The translations under genes were made by a program, and so were the position numbers. From positions 17,573,904-17,637,903 of the forward strand of contig NC_058163.1 of the NCBI RefSeq assembly GCF_020080835.1: a stretch of DNA of 64,000 nucleotides, read 5' to 3'. This DNA is from Cotesia glomerata. Its lineage: Eukaryota > Arthropoda > Insecta > Hymenoptera > Braconidae. The notes beneath the pieces are model-generated. The model saw only the letters and a program-made list of their open reading frames with translations, was not told the origin of the DNA and made no database searches. Of this stretch, positions 21,360 through 34,211 are shown in pieces; positions within the stretch are counted from its first letter, which is position 1; every line of letters starts with the position of its first letter.

Positions 21360-22985
21360 TCGGCTCATAAGTAAATTCAAATAAAAAAAAACGACAAACA
21401 AAAAAATTCTAAAATTTGCTGTGCGATTATTGGTTGCAGTGATATTAATGGTTAAAGACATAAACGTCCTTTTTCATCTAATCCCGGATATCTCCGCAAC
21501 AAATGGTCGTATCAAGCTAAACATAAAATGCAATTAAAGCTGAATAAACAGGCTATCTGTTCCATAAGGTCGCTTTGTCTGAAAAAATTTTTCGGAGCCC
21601 ATAGAGCAAAAAAAACAATTCAAAAATTTGGAAATTTTTTTTTCGCTCTATTTCTTCGGATCATGTTAAAACCGTAATTCCTAAAAAATTTTGACCTCGA
21701 GATCTGAAAACTAGAGTCTCAGAACTTTAAGATCCATTTTTTTATTTTTGCGATACGATCATTTTCCGCTGAAATACAGCCCGTCAAAAATCTAAAAAAA
21801 ATTTGGATTTTTTTTTTATTTCCTGAATTTTTGTGAGTAGTATATATGATTACATCTAATTATATATAGTTATATGGAATTATATATGATTATATATAAT
21901 TATTGAAAAAATGTTACATCTAATTATATATTATCTGAACAAAAACAGTTTCACTGTAAAAAAATCGCGCCAAGTCCACGTTCATAAGACTATTAAGAAA
22001 AAAAAAATTTGTTTTTTTCTTTACAAAAATATATGAAATAAAAAAATTAAAAAATCCAAGTAACCGATATAATTTTTTATGATTTTCGGAAATTGAAAAA
22101 AATTTTGTTACAAATTTAAAAATAAAGAAAAAAATTTGGAACATATTTAGTGTGCGCGGTTGCAAAATATTTTACCAAAATATTTGGTTTCAAAGTGGTT
22201 CGATTGGCACTTAGAATTAGTAAATATTCACTTATTCCAGTGAATTTTCACTAATTCATGTTTAGAGAGATTAATATAAATATTATAGCTCTTTTTACTT
22301 ACAATATAAAAAAACCTTATGATGGAATTCCGTTTCTATTGACTCACTTTTAATTTATGAAGAAGGAATTACACACGATCAGCATCTAATAGACTTATTT
22401 TCGTTATTAATTTTGGAAATAGAACTAACTTTAAGTATAATTTGCTGGAGAATCATTAAGAACCTAATAATTTGGTAAAAAAACCATGAGAAATGAGCGA
22501 GTGATAACTATAATCAATAATTATATTTTAGTAAGCACATGTGAGCGTTAAGAGCTTTGGAATCGAAGTGACGGATCGATATCCTCGAAGGTCATGCAGT
22601 CGAGCCTCCCACTTTGGTATTTAACTGACACAAATTGTCGGTGATAATGAAATTTCCGAGTAATTGCAGACTAATAAGGCTGCCCCGAGTCAAAATTAAA
22701 AACCAGATTCAGCCTCTAACTTCTACCCGAGGGTAAGGAGGCTGAAATCAGTTTTTAGATAAGGCCAAGCTGTACAACGAAACCTTAATTTCAGCCTAAA
22801 CTTGGTATTTTTGTCCGCTTTTACCAAGTTTAGGCCGAAATTAGTATTACAGAACCCTAAAATGACCCTCAAAAGCCTACAATTTGAATTAGATGAGGGG
22901 AAAGAAGGGAAAGGAGAAGGAATGGAAATCAATATGGCTGCCGAGAGCGGGAAAAATTAAAAATTTTTAAATTATTTATTATTTT
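21360..22985. other. AT-rich intergenic sequence with small repeats
   Basis: No supported gene. It contains a short TATAATTATATA array (21838-21945) and an inverted repeat at about 22797-22845 (CCTAAACTTGGTA ... TACCAAGTTTAGG). Confidence 0.5.
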
Positions 22986-22987
22986 TT

Positions 22988-23129
22988 AAGGTAAAAACCC
23001 CAATAGATGATCACGTACCAGTGTATGATCACTCCATGTATTTGTATATCTATATTCACAAATATAGGTATACAAATACATGGAGTGATCATATACTGTT
23101 ACATGATCATCTATTGGGGTTTTTACCTT
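22988..23129. mobile_element. Palindromic MITE, copy 2
   Basis: AAGGTAAAAACCCCAATAG ... CTATTGGGGTTTTTACCTT, matching 15566-15721 in both arms with a shorter loop. Confidence 0.85.
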
Positions 23130-23643
23130 AATTTTAATTTTCAGAAATTTGAACAAAATATAACTAAAATTATCAAATTACTTTAGAAAAATAAGACGCG
23201 AAAAATCGAACACCTGAAATAATATAAAAAGTCAAGAAAAATGAGTGAATTTAATTGATTTTTTTATGCCGTTGAAAATAATCATTTGTTTAACGCAAAA
23301 CCGATTCAGTAATTCAAATACCTTCATTAATTTATGTTCAGATTCCTGAGAATTCTTATATTTTGAGATAATTAAGGATAAAAAATCCAATAAAATAGAA
23401 TGATTTTATTTATTTAATTATGTATTATTATTAAAAGTTGAAAAAACAAATAAGAAATTTTCATCATTAAATGATCTCAATCATTAAATAATTTGTGAAT
23501 GCTTTTGAAGCAGTATCTTTTTTTTAATTATTAAAATTGTTGAAATAAATAATAAGTAATTATAAAGTTGTTATGAAACTACAGTTAAATAAACAAACAA
23601 ATAAACAAACATCCAAATAAAATTAAAATTTATCTTTTAAGAA

Positions 23644-24480
23644 ACTATACTCCTTTGAATATTATAGAATTGTATAATTTGGGTTCTCAGAATCACTAAT
23701 CAATGGAGTACTTTGATTATGGTATTGGTATTCACAGTCATTAGGATCGCGCTGCATAAATACCTTATTATTCTCATTAAAATTTTTAACTGGAGGATAG
23801 TAATTATAATGTTGAGTGGTGTATAAAACCTTGAATGTTGATCAGAGTAACATGAATTTGGATACTGTCTTGATGAGTATTCCGAAGATTGTATTGTACA
23901 TGGATATTGGTCTTGAGTGGTCCAAGAGTGTCGGTTTACCGAATCATCACATGCTGGAATAGTATTCCAAGTTTACCGGGAAAATAAGCTGAGGTTTGAT
24001 CAGGTACTTGCAGTTCTGCTCATCAACATTCATAGCGTTCTGGTATCACTGAATTTTGATTATCTTCACAAATCTTGGGTGGCTACATTGATAGGATGAA
24101 TAATATTTGGCATAATGTGTTGTTGGTGGTCAGATTCTGTAAGTTATCCTGGTGGTTGTAGAGAAAGTTCATCTCGGTAATCAGCAACTAGGGTTTTAAG
24201 TTCAATAAAAGCTTAATCCGTGGTTCTGAGAGTCGCAGGAGGTTCAGACAGTGGAGTGATTCAACTTCATAGGGAGAATTGTGAATCTCAGCGATGGAAC
24301 TTTCTGATACCTCAATGCAGTTTTTTCTTAGGTTCCTGGATACTGCTGATCATTAAGTTTAGAACAAGTTTTACTAGTCGATTTGCTTTTATTTCCGTTT
24401 TTCTTTATATTAGATGCTATTTTATTTAGTAAGGACCTACGTAATCAGCTTCATTAATTTTGTTGCTCAAGTGAACGAAT
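23644..24480 (-). pseudogene. Decayed Q/Y/S/N-rich coding remnant
   Basis: On the minus strand, consecutive open pieces in shifting frames read like one protein tail: KSKSTSKTCSKLNDQQYPG, then EVSESSIAEIHNSPYEVE, AFIELKTLVADYRDELSLQ, HIMPNIIHPINVATQDL, and a last open piece of about 95 residues. That last piece includes TIQSSEYSSRQYPNSCYS and ends DSENPNYTIL before a stop at about 23668. Stops and frame changes separate the pieces. Such tails are common in transcription factors, but no conserved domain remains to name it. It could also be a real gene with mis-assembled or multi-exon structure. Confidence 0.4.
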
Positions 24481-24576
24481 ATTAGCCCATGCTAGAAAAA
24501 GAATAATGGCCAAAGCTTAAAGTTTCTCATGATTAAAAGAAAAAAAAATTTTTCAATAATTTTTTAATGCAATAGC

Positions 24577-24676
24577 NNNNNNNNNNNNNNNNNNNNNNNN
24601 NNNNNNNNNNNNNNNNNNNNNNNNNNNNNNNNNNNNNNNNNNNNNNNNNNNNNNNNNNNNNNNNNNNNNNNNNNNN
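24577..24676. other. Assembly gap (100 N)
   Basis: Exactly 100 N; real size unknown. Confidence 1.
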
Positions 24677-24910
24677 AAAAACCACGTCAATCGCCGCCAA
24701 TCCGGTCAAAATCGGTTGATTCGTTCGAGAAATATCGTGAACGAAAGAAAACCAAAAGAAGTGTTTTTTCGACATAACTTCGTCATTTCTTCTCGGATCG
24801 TTTTTGATAATATAAAATAATTTCAGAACTTAAAAAACCGCGTCGATCGCCGCCAAATACGTGGAAATCGGTTGATTAGTTCGAGAGATATCCTCGATAA
24901 AATATTTGAA
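24677..24910 (-). repeat. Inverted fragments of the (AC)n-bearing repeat family
   Basis: Two partial, inverted copies of the segment seen at 25790-25880 (CGATCGAATCAACCGATTTTG, GCGGCGATCGACGTGGTTTT), in tandem. Confidence 0.7.
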
Positions 24911-25595
24911 AACAATTGTTAATATATAAAACAATAAACAAATAAAAATTATGTCAAACATAATTCAAAAACAGTAAAAATATTAATTATAATTTAAACC
25001 TTAGGTAGAAAATCTTAAGCTTTAAAAAGTAAAACGGCGTGCCATAAAAATCCAAAAGTGCATACCTCACACGTTCATTTTATAGAAAAATATATTTTTT
25101 CTATTTTTTTTTTTACTTTCTACAGTTATATCGACGGTCAATATCGAATATGATTCTCGACGTAATTCCTATTGCTACCGTGGCGCTGCTTGAAAAATTA
25201 TTAAGATAGAAAAAAAAATAGTATGAAACTTCATAAACTTTCATTAATATCGCTTAAACGATTACGAGTTTGATAACATCCTGCAATAGAGATCGTCATA
25301 AGGGTAAATGGGAACTTATGGAGAAAGATTTATTTCATTTTATAGCGTATATTTTTCTGAAACGTGAAGACAAACTTTTTGACTACAGTATTTGTTAATA
25401 TACTAAACAAAAATAAATAAAAAAATTAGGAAAACGGTTGACCCTGAGGGTCATCCCTGCAACTTCCCGCTAATTCCGTACCTGGACGCTTAAAATTTCA
25501 CTTATGCCGTTTTTGAGCTCTTCAAGCTCAAAAATTCAATTTATGTGTTGTTGTGATCTCCGAGATCCAAGAGATAGCTTTTCTATTCTTTTGAG
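24911..25595. other. AT-rich intergenic sequence
   Basis: No gene or clear repeat boundary. The right part, from about 25440, grades into the (AC)n-bearing family with CTTCAAGCTCAAAA-type text. Confidence 0.45.
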
Positions 25596-25599
25596 TTCT

Positions 25600-26141
25600 T
25601 CGAGCTCAAAAGTCTGATGGAAGTTTCATATAACACCATTTTTCGAATTTTCAAACCGCAATAACTTTTGAATGAATGAACCGATTTTCATGCGGTTTGC
25701 GGCATACGACGCAGTTTTTTCAGCCTCATAAAGAATCTTTAAGTTTAAGTTGATCGAACCAGAAATTTTGGAGTAATTCCGAAAAAACACTTTTTTCGGT
25801 TTTCTTTCCTTTACGATATCTCTCGATCGAATCAACCGATTTTGACTAGATTAGCGGCGATCGACGTGGTTTTTTGAGGTTAAGAGCTAATTAGTTTTTG
25901 AAATTGATTGATAGAGCCGTTGAAAAGTTATTAAAAAAAAACCACTTTAAAAAAAAATTTTTTCACAGTTTTTTTGCGATTTCTCGAAATCTATCAGTCC
26001 AAATCAATCCAAATTGTATTCAAAATTTAAGTTTGGCTAAGCCCTTTCAAATAGCACCAACCGCGAGGAAATCGGTTAAACCGTTCAAAAGTTATAGAAG
26101 ATTTACACACGCACACGCGCACTCACACACACGCACTCACT

Positions 26142-26205
<64 letters not shown>

Positions 26206-26330
26206 TAGTGACACCCTCGCGGGGATAGTCAGGGAAGCTTCCTGTGACCTTCCAACGTCGAGATCTGATGAAAACTCGATTTTTGCAAAACGGGGTAAAA
26301 CCATTAACTTAGCGGAAAGTTAAAAATATG
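25600..26330 (+). repeat. (AC)n-bearing repeat family, uninterrupted copy
   Basis: A dispersed repeat with GAATCAACCGATTTTGAC, AACCGTTCAAAAGTTATA, a (CA)n tract (26104-26202), then CTCGCGGGGATAGTCAGGGAAGCTTCC and AAACGGGGTAAAACC. The halves left and right of (CA)n reappear separately as flanks of the R1-clade elements (59935-60504; 59457-59583; 15735-15886). This copy therefore shows the unoccupied target. The HTHTHT ORF here is translated repeat. Confidence 0.8.
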
Positions 26331-26654
26331 TAGAGAGTAAAGCACTTCCACTCGCTCACGCGTGAGGCGTGCAAAAAAAAACCCCTGATATACCTGTACC
26401 GGAATACATGTGAGCGCAGGTATTTATAAGCAAACAAAAAGTTTCTATGATCTCATATATATTTGTACTAAAAATAATTAACGTGCGCAAGCAAGCGCAT
26501 TAATTAAGAATTACATATATTTTCATGCTAACGATATATTCGACCAATTACGTTACGAATAAATTGGCTTCATAAACATTTCATGTCAATTTTATTATAA
26601 AACGGATGTATGCCAGTATAGATGTTAGCGTATATTTAAGGTATTGTTTATCTA

Positions 26655-28074
26655 CACGGAAAAAAATAAATAGTAAATGAAACATGATGCAGTCTTGGTA
26701 AATGAACCTGATGAAATCATATTGCAGCCACATGATTTGTCATGTTTCGGCTATATGACAATCATGTTGTGGTAACATGAGAAAATCATGTGGTAGCAAC
26801 ATGATTTTCATATGTAGCCTTGATAGCATAAAATTAAGCTGCAACAACAAAATATTTATGCTTCAGAAACATTATTTATTATAAAAGTAACTAGGTTTTT
26901 TAGGATTTATAGTATTGCAGATAAAAATAAGAGTAAATTATCGAATTATACAATTTGTGAACGATATCTTTGTTTATTCAAATTATATACAATTTTTATT
27001 ACCAACAGCTTTGATTTGTGATAAAAGTAATTAAATTATTATTAATTTTAAAGAAATTACTCTGATCCTGACATTGAATTAAATTGATGTATTGTAATCC
27101 GAAGACCAAGGATCATGAAATAAGTTTATACTAGATTTTTATTTTAGCACAATGTTTCGGAATTTATTATTAATGGTTATTATTTTCAAATTAAGTGTAT
27201 TGTTGCAACATAATTCAAGCCTTCTTTTTTTATCGATAGACAAGGTACAATTGGAGGTAAAAGATTAAGGTTCCTTACACAATTAGCGTGATTATTTATG
27301 TTTACATTCCACGCATGATAATGACGATCAAATATCTATCGGTGTTATACCATACATGACAAGAAAAACATCGTTCGCCATTGCATAAATTTTGTAAATT
27401 TTTCTAAACTGCGGTCCATCACTTTTGGCTGATGCACGTATATTAAATGCAGCTTGACTTCGCGAAGTTAAAGTAGATCGCCGTTTTTTTGCGCATGCGC
27501 AGTTGAAATGCTGAGTGATTGGTTCACATTTGAATAAATTCTCCCGCGAAGCTTTTTTTTAAAAAAATTTTATTCTTTTCTATTTAAAAAAAAATTTTTA
27601 CTACGTACTAATGTTTTTGACTAAAAAAAAATTGTCAAAAAAATAACATAATTCATTTAAGCAAAAATATCGTTTACAAAAAATTTAATTTGATAATTTA
27701 CTCTCATTTTCATCTGCAATACTATAAATCCGAAAAGATCTAGTTGCTTGATAATAAATAATTTTTCTGAACCATAAATATTTATATGTTGCAGCTTAAT
27801 TTTATGCTATTAAGGCTACATGAAAATCATGTTGTGGTAGCATGAGAAAACCATGTGGCAGCAACATGATTGTCTCGTAGCCGAAACATGACAAATCATG
27901 TTGTTACCACATGATTTTCTTATGTTGCAGCAACATGATTTGTCATGTTTAGGCTACTGTAATATAATTTTCATGTAGCCGAAACATGACAAATTATATG
28001 GCTGCAACATGATTTCATCATATTCATTTATCAAGACTGCATCATGTTGCATTTACTATTTATTTTTTTCCGTG
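26655..28074. mobile_element. CACGG-tipped element with AACATGATTTTCATGTTGC arms
   Basis: Begins CACGGAAAAAAATAAATAG after TA and ends CTATTTATTTTTTTCCGTG. The outer ~400 bp on each side are inverted repeats (26655-27040 and about 27660-28074). They are full of palindromic ACATGATTTTCATGTTGC-type units. The interior has no transposase. It is the best-bounded member of a design also seen at 37671 and 39677. Confidence 0.8.
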
Positions 28075-29888
28075 CAGTGATATATATTTTTTCGAGAGGG
28101 ACATTCAAAATTTTACTTATTTCGTCTAAAACAAAAAACTGGTGATTGAATCGAATTTTTTTGTCATCTAATTGTCCTATTTTTCACTATTTTTGTTTTA
28201 AATTTAACAGCTGGTTAATAAGACGCGTCATAACTGCCTCTATATAATGTTTTTCATTTTACTTTTAACTTTTTTGATCTAATAATCCATTAAGATAACT
28301 TAAAATTAATTTAATTTTAACTTAACGATGACTTTTTTTGTCTTAACATAAGCTAATTTTTTAACGAAATTAAGTGATATTGCGTTGATTCTGACCTTTT
28401 TAGTTTCAAATCGATTTTAACTAAGCAAAAAAAAGTCAAATTTAAAAGTGTTTAATTTAAAATTCAATTTGTTAAACGTTAAAATTTTTGGGATGATATA
28501 GAAAGTCAGAAATATCTTGGACCAGCAGTTTCGCGTATCTTAATTTAAAAGAGAAAAATATTTTGACGTAGTATATTTATGTTATTTGAAAACTATAAAT
28601 TGCTTTAGTTATAAGTAAATTTCTTGAATGGAAAATTTTCTAAAAGATTCAAAAGTAAATTTTTAATTTTCAGTATTTGGAAAAACAGTGAAATTTTGAA
28701 GAAAATATTTTCCTAGAATCAAGTAGCTTCTTCTTTAACAAAAGTAGAGACAGCATACTTTAAATTTTTTGGAGCTCAAAAGCTCTAGAAATTGAAAACT
28801 CTGCTAAACCTATAAAACATTAACGATGAAAATAATTTTATTTTAGTCAAACTGTGGAGGGTGAACCGTCTCGTCCTGGGTACTTCGGATTGCTCTGAAA
28901 CTTGGCAAATTTATCAAACTCATGAAAAATAATTTTTCTGCCAAATTTTTAAGGGTAATCTCCGTACCCCGGTCTCCTTTATTCATAATTGATAATTAAT
29001 TAGTTATAATAATTTTAACTTTATATTTTTAGGCATTCATCTGATTTATTGAGATCAGAATCAAACACAACTGTCATAGAATCATAGTATTGTATGGAAG
29101 GCTTCAAGATTTGAATGAAAAGACAAATACTTCGATGTATTACTGGCTTAGCTACAGTACTATAGTGTACTAGGACCACGTAATAATTAGGTTTGTAAAG
29201 ATGTAAAAAATGTTAAAATTTATTCAACTGACTTGTACTCACCAAAATGAGTGTTTATTTTTTTTTTTTTATAATTTACGAATTCGTGGAAAATTTGATA
29301 ATAAGCTAGAAATCTTATAAGATATAAGTTAAACAGTATTCAAAAAATATTATAAAGATTTATTTTTCAATAGAAAGTATATTTGTTATAAATTATAAGT
29401 TATACATTTATGAAAAAAGAGTAATTATAAAGTACATACCAATTGAGAACAGTATTGAAGAAAATCGACAATTTTACTATGTTTTACTTATATAAAATTC
29501 AATTTGATATTGAGATGAGAGAACTCTATGTATTTGAACCATGAGAATATAGTTATAATAATTTATTAAATCGTAAGAGATATCGAAATATATGATGAGA
29601 AAAATAAAGAAATTCTTTTTTACTGAAGGCATTTTTAGACTGAAATATATTTACTTATTTTTCAACACCAAGTCCATGTACTCCTAACAATCACTGTAAA
29701 TCCACTACCCATTTATTAATATGTCTTTTTCTCTGCGTATGTCAGATACATTTCACTCTTTCCGTTTGAATTTGAAACTAACCTCTTTCGATTTCACTGA
29801 AGAATGTTTTCTATTTTCCTCACTAAATATTTTGAAAATTAAAAAATGGCAGTTTTATTGTAAATTTTTTTAAAAAGCTGATAGTTTA
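28075..29888. other. AT-rich interval, nothing identified
   Basis: No supported ORF. A short moderately GC piece around 28855-28985 (GGTGAACCGTCTCGTCCTGG) looks like a dispersed repeat fragment. Confidence 0.45.
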
Positions 29889-29915
29889 CCCAGACAGGAA
29901 ATTACGACAGGGTCA

Positions 29916-30884
29916 CCCTCGCGGTTTTGATAATGCCGTAAAAATACCGTAATTTTTCGGCATTTATGCTCATGCCGTATATTTATCGTTATAATTCGGT
30001 AATAATGCGGTTAAACTATAGTTGTTTTGGCCAGTTTTTATACTGTAGTTATCCAGTATATATACTGCACTTATGCTGTACAGTTACCAAAAATATACTA
30101 TACAATTACCGCATTAATGCCCAAATTTTACCCAAAAAATTCCAAATAATTACCGTAATAATACAGTAATTTTGCCGAATATTTTCTGACATAATGGACA
30201 ATTATTAAAGATTTAGTTTTATTTTTAATTCACTTCTATGTTAGAAATGAATAAAATGAAAAATTTCAAATTTTGCTTTTTATTCTCCATCGCTACTTTG
30301 CAAAAACAAATACTGTTTTTGAATAAAAAATATGTAGAATATTATTTTTCAATTAGGTATTTAGCGATAATTAATATAAAATAATACATATGTTAAATAA
30401 ATATATTCTAATTTTAATTTCAATTTTTAATTTCTCACTTAGAAAATTGAGAATTTTCTAAAATCGAAAAGTTATATTGTTTCACATGTACAATTATATT
30501 ATTTAATTTTAAATATGCTTATCGTAAGATGGACGGTGTGGCTTAATGTATATAGAATAAGCAAAAAAACAATATGGTATAGACCGGGTAGCTCGAATGG
30601 TAGAGTAGCCGACATGTCCCCAGGAGGTTCTGGGTTCGAATCCCAGTCCGAGCGTTATTTAATTTGATACCATTTTTTAAATATGGTTTTAATACAGTCA
30701 TTTTACCGTCTTATTACCGTAAATATGCCGCATTTTCAGCGTAAATGTATCGCATTTTTACGGTAAATGTTCCGTAATTTTTCGATAAAAAAACTGACCA
30801 AAGCAACCAAAAAAATGCTGAAAAAATACCGCATTAATACTGTATAATTGCGACATTTTTTCGGCATTTACAAAACCGCTAGGG
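29916..30884. mobile_element. Small TIR element with TACCGTAATA subterminal motifs
   Basis: Ends are CCCTCGCGGTTTTGATAATG and CATTTACAAAACCGCTAGGG, about 23-bp imperfect TIRs. Both subterminal regions hold many short TTACCGTAATAATACGG / TTTTTCGGCATT motifs. No transposase; a tRNA-like module lies inside at 30582-30653. The target duplication is unclear. Confidence 0.65.
30582..30653 (+). ncRNA. tRNA-like module
   Basis: Box A-like TAGCTCGAATGGTA and a perfect T-arm CTGGG-TTCGAAT-CCCAG. The acceptor stem pairs at about five of seven positions and the anticodon stem fails. Probably a tRNA pseudogene or SINE head. Confidence 0.55.
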
Positions 30885-31309
30885 CAGGCTTGGCTCGGGC
30901 TCAGCTAACGTAGTAAAACTCTGACCCTGGCTTATAAACCAGCTTTGGCCCAGCCTTGGTAGAAGTCTGGAGTGATAACAGGGTGCCAAGCTTGGTTGCC
31001 AAGACCGGCCCCATTTTTGAAGCCAAAGCAAGCTCAGGATTATTTACCACTGTAGAATTGACTAAAATAAGTAGATTATGAAATATATTTAGATTTTAAT
31101 TGTTTCATGTTAAACCAAATTAGTATGAAAAACCCAATTTCAAATAAATTGAATCCTCTGAAATAAAGAAGTAAAATTCTACGAAAGAGTTAAATTATTT
31201 TATATAAAATGGGTAGTTGTTGGTTGAAATGATGAAAAAGAAAATTTTTGATTGTCATCATTCTTATAAGCTAATTCTATATGGTGACAGCCCGAGAAAA
31301 ACATTTTTC

Positions 31310-31745
31310 TATATAATCATATATAATTGTATATAATCATATATGATTATATATGGAATCACATATATAATTATATACAATTATATATGGAATTGTATAT
31401 AAGATTATATATAATTATATATGCCTATATATGGAGCAATATATAGCCATGCAGAATTATATATAATTCCATATACAATTATATATAATTATATATAATC
31501 ATACATGATTATGTATGGAATTGTATATGAGGTTATATATAATCATATATAATTATATATGACTATATATGGAGCAATATACAGCCAAGCAAGATTATAT
31601 ATAGTTCCATATATAATTATATATAATCATACATGATTATATATGGAATTGTATATGAGGTCATATATAATTATATGACTATATATGGAGCAATGTACAG
31701 CCATGCAAGATTATATATAGTCCCATATATAATTATATATAAGGA
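31310..31745. repeat. TATAATTATATATGG palindromic satellite
   Basis: About 100-110-bp higher-order units (…ATGGAGCAATATACAGCCATGC…) repeated three to four times, built from ATATAATTATATAT subunits. It directly abuts the TSD of the next element. Confidence 0.8.
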
Positions 31746-31752
31746 TATATAA

Positions 31753-34211
31753 TAGGGTGATTCAAAAAAACTTTTTAATTTTTTTTTTTAACTTACCCTC
31801 TCAAATGTTTCTATTTGATATAAAAAAAATCTTCACCAAATACGAGCCCTATAGCTCAACTCTAAGGGGTCGCTTTCTTTATTTTAGTTTCCCATTTAAT
31901 TAACATGGGAAAAATTCTTTTTTGTTTTAAATTGAATTTACACATAATTTACGCAATTTTTTACAAAAAATGATTTTATATTCTTAAAGTAGAGTTTTTG
32001 AGCTTTACAAAACTCTAAGACAAAGTATGATTATCTCTACAAAAAGACTAGTTACAGCCATTTAAAAATGACTAAATTTCGAAATTTAAAGAAATTGTTG
32101 GCAATTGGGTCATTCCATGTCAGATTGACAAATAGTTGGAATCGATCTTTTTCGATTTGGACAAATTTTTATCAGAAGTTTTCGTTTATCATAAAACAAA
32201 GTTCTGCCGAAGGAAAATCAATAAAAAAATTTTTTCAAAAGATATGCAAATTCAAAATTTCGCAATTTTTTCAGTTTTTCAATTTTGTTTTTGTAATATC
32301 TCGAACGCTATTGTAGATATAGGAATTACCTTTTGTTTGTTTAAAAAGGGGAAACTTAGGGTTATTAAAAAAAAATATTTTGGAAAAAAATTTTCAAAAA
32401 TACCAAATTTGTCTAATTTTGAATTTTTGATAATTGTTAAAAATTACGATCGAAGTGAAATTTTAGCTTAATTTTTAACTTCCGCTAAGAAAATTGAAAA
32501 TTTCCAAAAATCGGGAAGTTATTGTTTTTACCCCGTTTTTCGAAAATCTATTTTTTTTTTGCAACTTTTAAATAAGGTAAAGTTATGCAGATACATAATA
32601 TTGTAAATTTGAAGATTAAAACTTGAATGCATCACGTGGAAATATTGAATAATAATAAATTAATTTCAACTTTTTTTTGATTTTCCATGCGTTAAGGATG
32701 ACTTTGAGATTATGTCCAAAAAATAAAAAAAAGGTGAAATTAATTTATTATTCAATTTTTCCACGTGATGAATTTAAGTTTTAATCCTCAAAATTACAAT
32801 ACTATGCATCTGCATAACTTTATTATACAAAAAAAATTGAGCTAAAATTTTAACTTCGATCGTCATTTTTAACAATTTTCAAAAATTGAAAATTTGACAA
32901 ATTTGGCATTTTTGAAAATTTTTTTCCAAAATATTTTTTTTTAATAACCCTAAGTGTCCCCTTTTAAACAAACAAAAGGTAATTCCTATATCTACAATAG
33001 CGTTCGAGATATTACAAAAACAAAATTGAAAAAATTGCGAAATTTTGAATTTGTATATCTTTTAAAAAAATTTTTTTATTGATTTTCCTTCGGCAGAACT
33101 TCGTTTTATGATAAACGAAAACTTCTGATAAAAATTTGTCCAAATCGAATAAGATCGATTCCAACTATTTGTCAATCTGACATGGAATGACCCAATTGCC
33201 AACAATTTCTTTAAATTTCGAAATTTAGTCATTTTTAAATGGCTGTAACTAGTCTTTTTGTAGAGATAATCATACTTTGTCCTAGAGTTTTGTAAAGCTC
33301 AAAGACTCTACTTTAAGAATATAAAATCATTTTTTGTGAAAAATTGTGTAAGTTATGTGTAAATTCAATTTAAAACAAAAAAGAATTTTTCCCATGTTAA
33401 TTAAATGGGAAACTAAAATGGAGAAAGCGACCCCTTAGAGTTGAGCTATAGGGCTCGTGTTTGGTAAGGATTTTTTTTATATCAAATAGAAACATTTGAG
33501 CGGGTAAGAGTTAAAAAAAAAAATTAAAAAGTTTTTTTGAATCACCCTATATGACGGGTAGGCTTACGCTTTCTCATGGGAACCGAGCGAACAGGTACTC
33601 TAGCACAGGGAACCGCTTTCGGCGCCTTGATACCATTTTCTGCTGACTAGGGAACTTGACAATAACCACCTAGTTCCTAAGGGCGGAATAATCTGAGTTC
33701 AACCGCGGAATAATACAAGTTCCGCGCAGTGATACAGGTGTTTGGCGGCATCCGCGACCGAGGTTACATAAACCTGGGATCTCCAGGAGGAGCGGCCACT
33801 TGTAATCAGTCAGTCGTTTAGTCTGTCCGAATCTATGTCGAGTCCGAGCTGTCTTGCATCGTGATTAATTGTCTCCTGAGACTCTCATTCTCGTTGCTGT
33901 CCCATCTCTTTCTCTCTCTCAGTTATAGAATCAAAAGTATTGCATCAAATGGATTATTGTACTGGATTAGATTTGCTTTCATAAATAGAATTAGTTTGTA
34001 AAAGAGACTCTCAGGGCCATTTCGGGCAACTCTTATGCTTGGGGACGCCCAATAAACAATTAGTGGCGTAATTCACGAGTATTCTTCATTCACTGAGCGA
34101 CCCACCCTCTTATCAACATCTAAATATTTTTCAGTGAGACGCTGAGCTAGTCCGGAGGTCTGTTTACGTGACAGGTAAATAACCAGGTGTAGGCTCACAC
34201 GTAACACCCTA
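31753..34211. mobile_element. Fold-back element with 8-bp TSD (TAGGGTGATTC termini)
   Basis: Begins TAGGGTGATTCAAAAAAAC. Its other terminus is CACCCTA, present at 33543-33549 and again at 34205-34211 because of an LTR-like insert. ATATATAA flanks the whole at 31745-31752 and 34212-34219. Arms of about 720 bp (31753-32475 and 32830-33549) are near-perfect inverted repeats. Tip sequence and 8-bp TSD match the 5-kb transposon at 2107-7149 (TAGGGTGTTTC), so that family may supply its transposase. The ORFs at 32068-32471 lie in the arms and are not genes. Confidence 0.8.
33550..34204 (+). mobile_element. LTR-like insert in the fold-back element
   Basis: 655 bp of ordinary base composition between two CACCCTA copies. 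It has a polyadenylation signal (CCCAATAAACAATT near 34048) and a TCAGTCGTTTAG initiator-like site near 33810, typical of a solo LTR. The exact ends are uncertain because TG/CA termini and the 7-bp flank repeat do not fit one simple TSD. Confidence 0.55.

Larger units (their letters stand above)
29889..31290 (+). repeat. CCCATACAGGA-family element, fragment split by a small TIR element
   Basis: The left tip CCAGACAGGAAATTACGACAGGG (29889-29913) is separated from its continuation (CAGGCTTGGCTCGGGCTCAGC, from 30885) by the element at 29916-30884. The continuation matches 38440-39080 and, inverted, 53860-54500. Confidence 0.65.

Noticed and set aside
24200..24480. Homeobox (zen-like) remnant upstream of the Q/Y-rich tail
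   Set aside because: A few residues can be made to resemble helix 2/3 only by changing frame repeatedly; not enough to claim.
30582..30653. Functional tRNA gene
   Set aside because: The T-arm is perfect, but the acceptor stem has mismatches and the anticodon stem cannot form.
32068..32471. Two ORFs of 82 and 111 codons
   Set aside because: They lie in the arm of a fold-back element and recur as non-coding sequence in related repeats.
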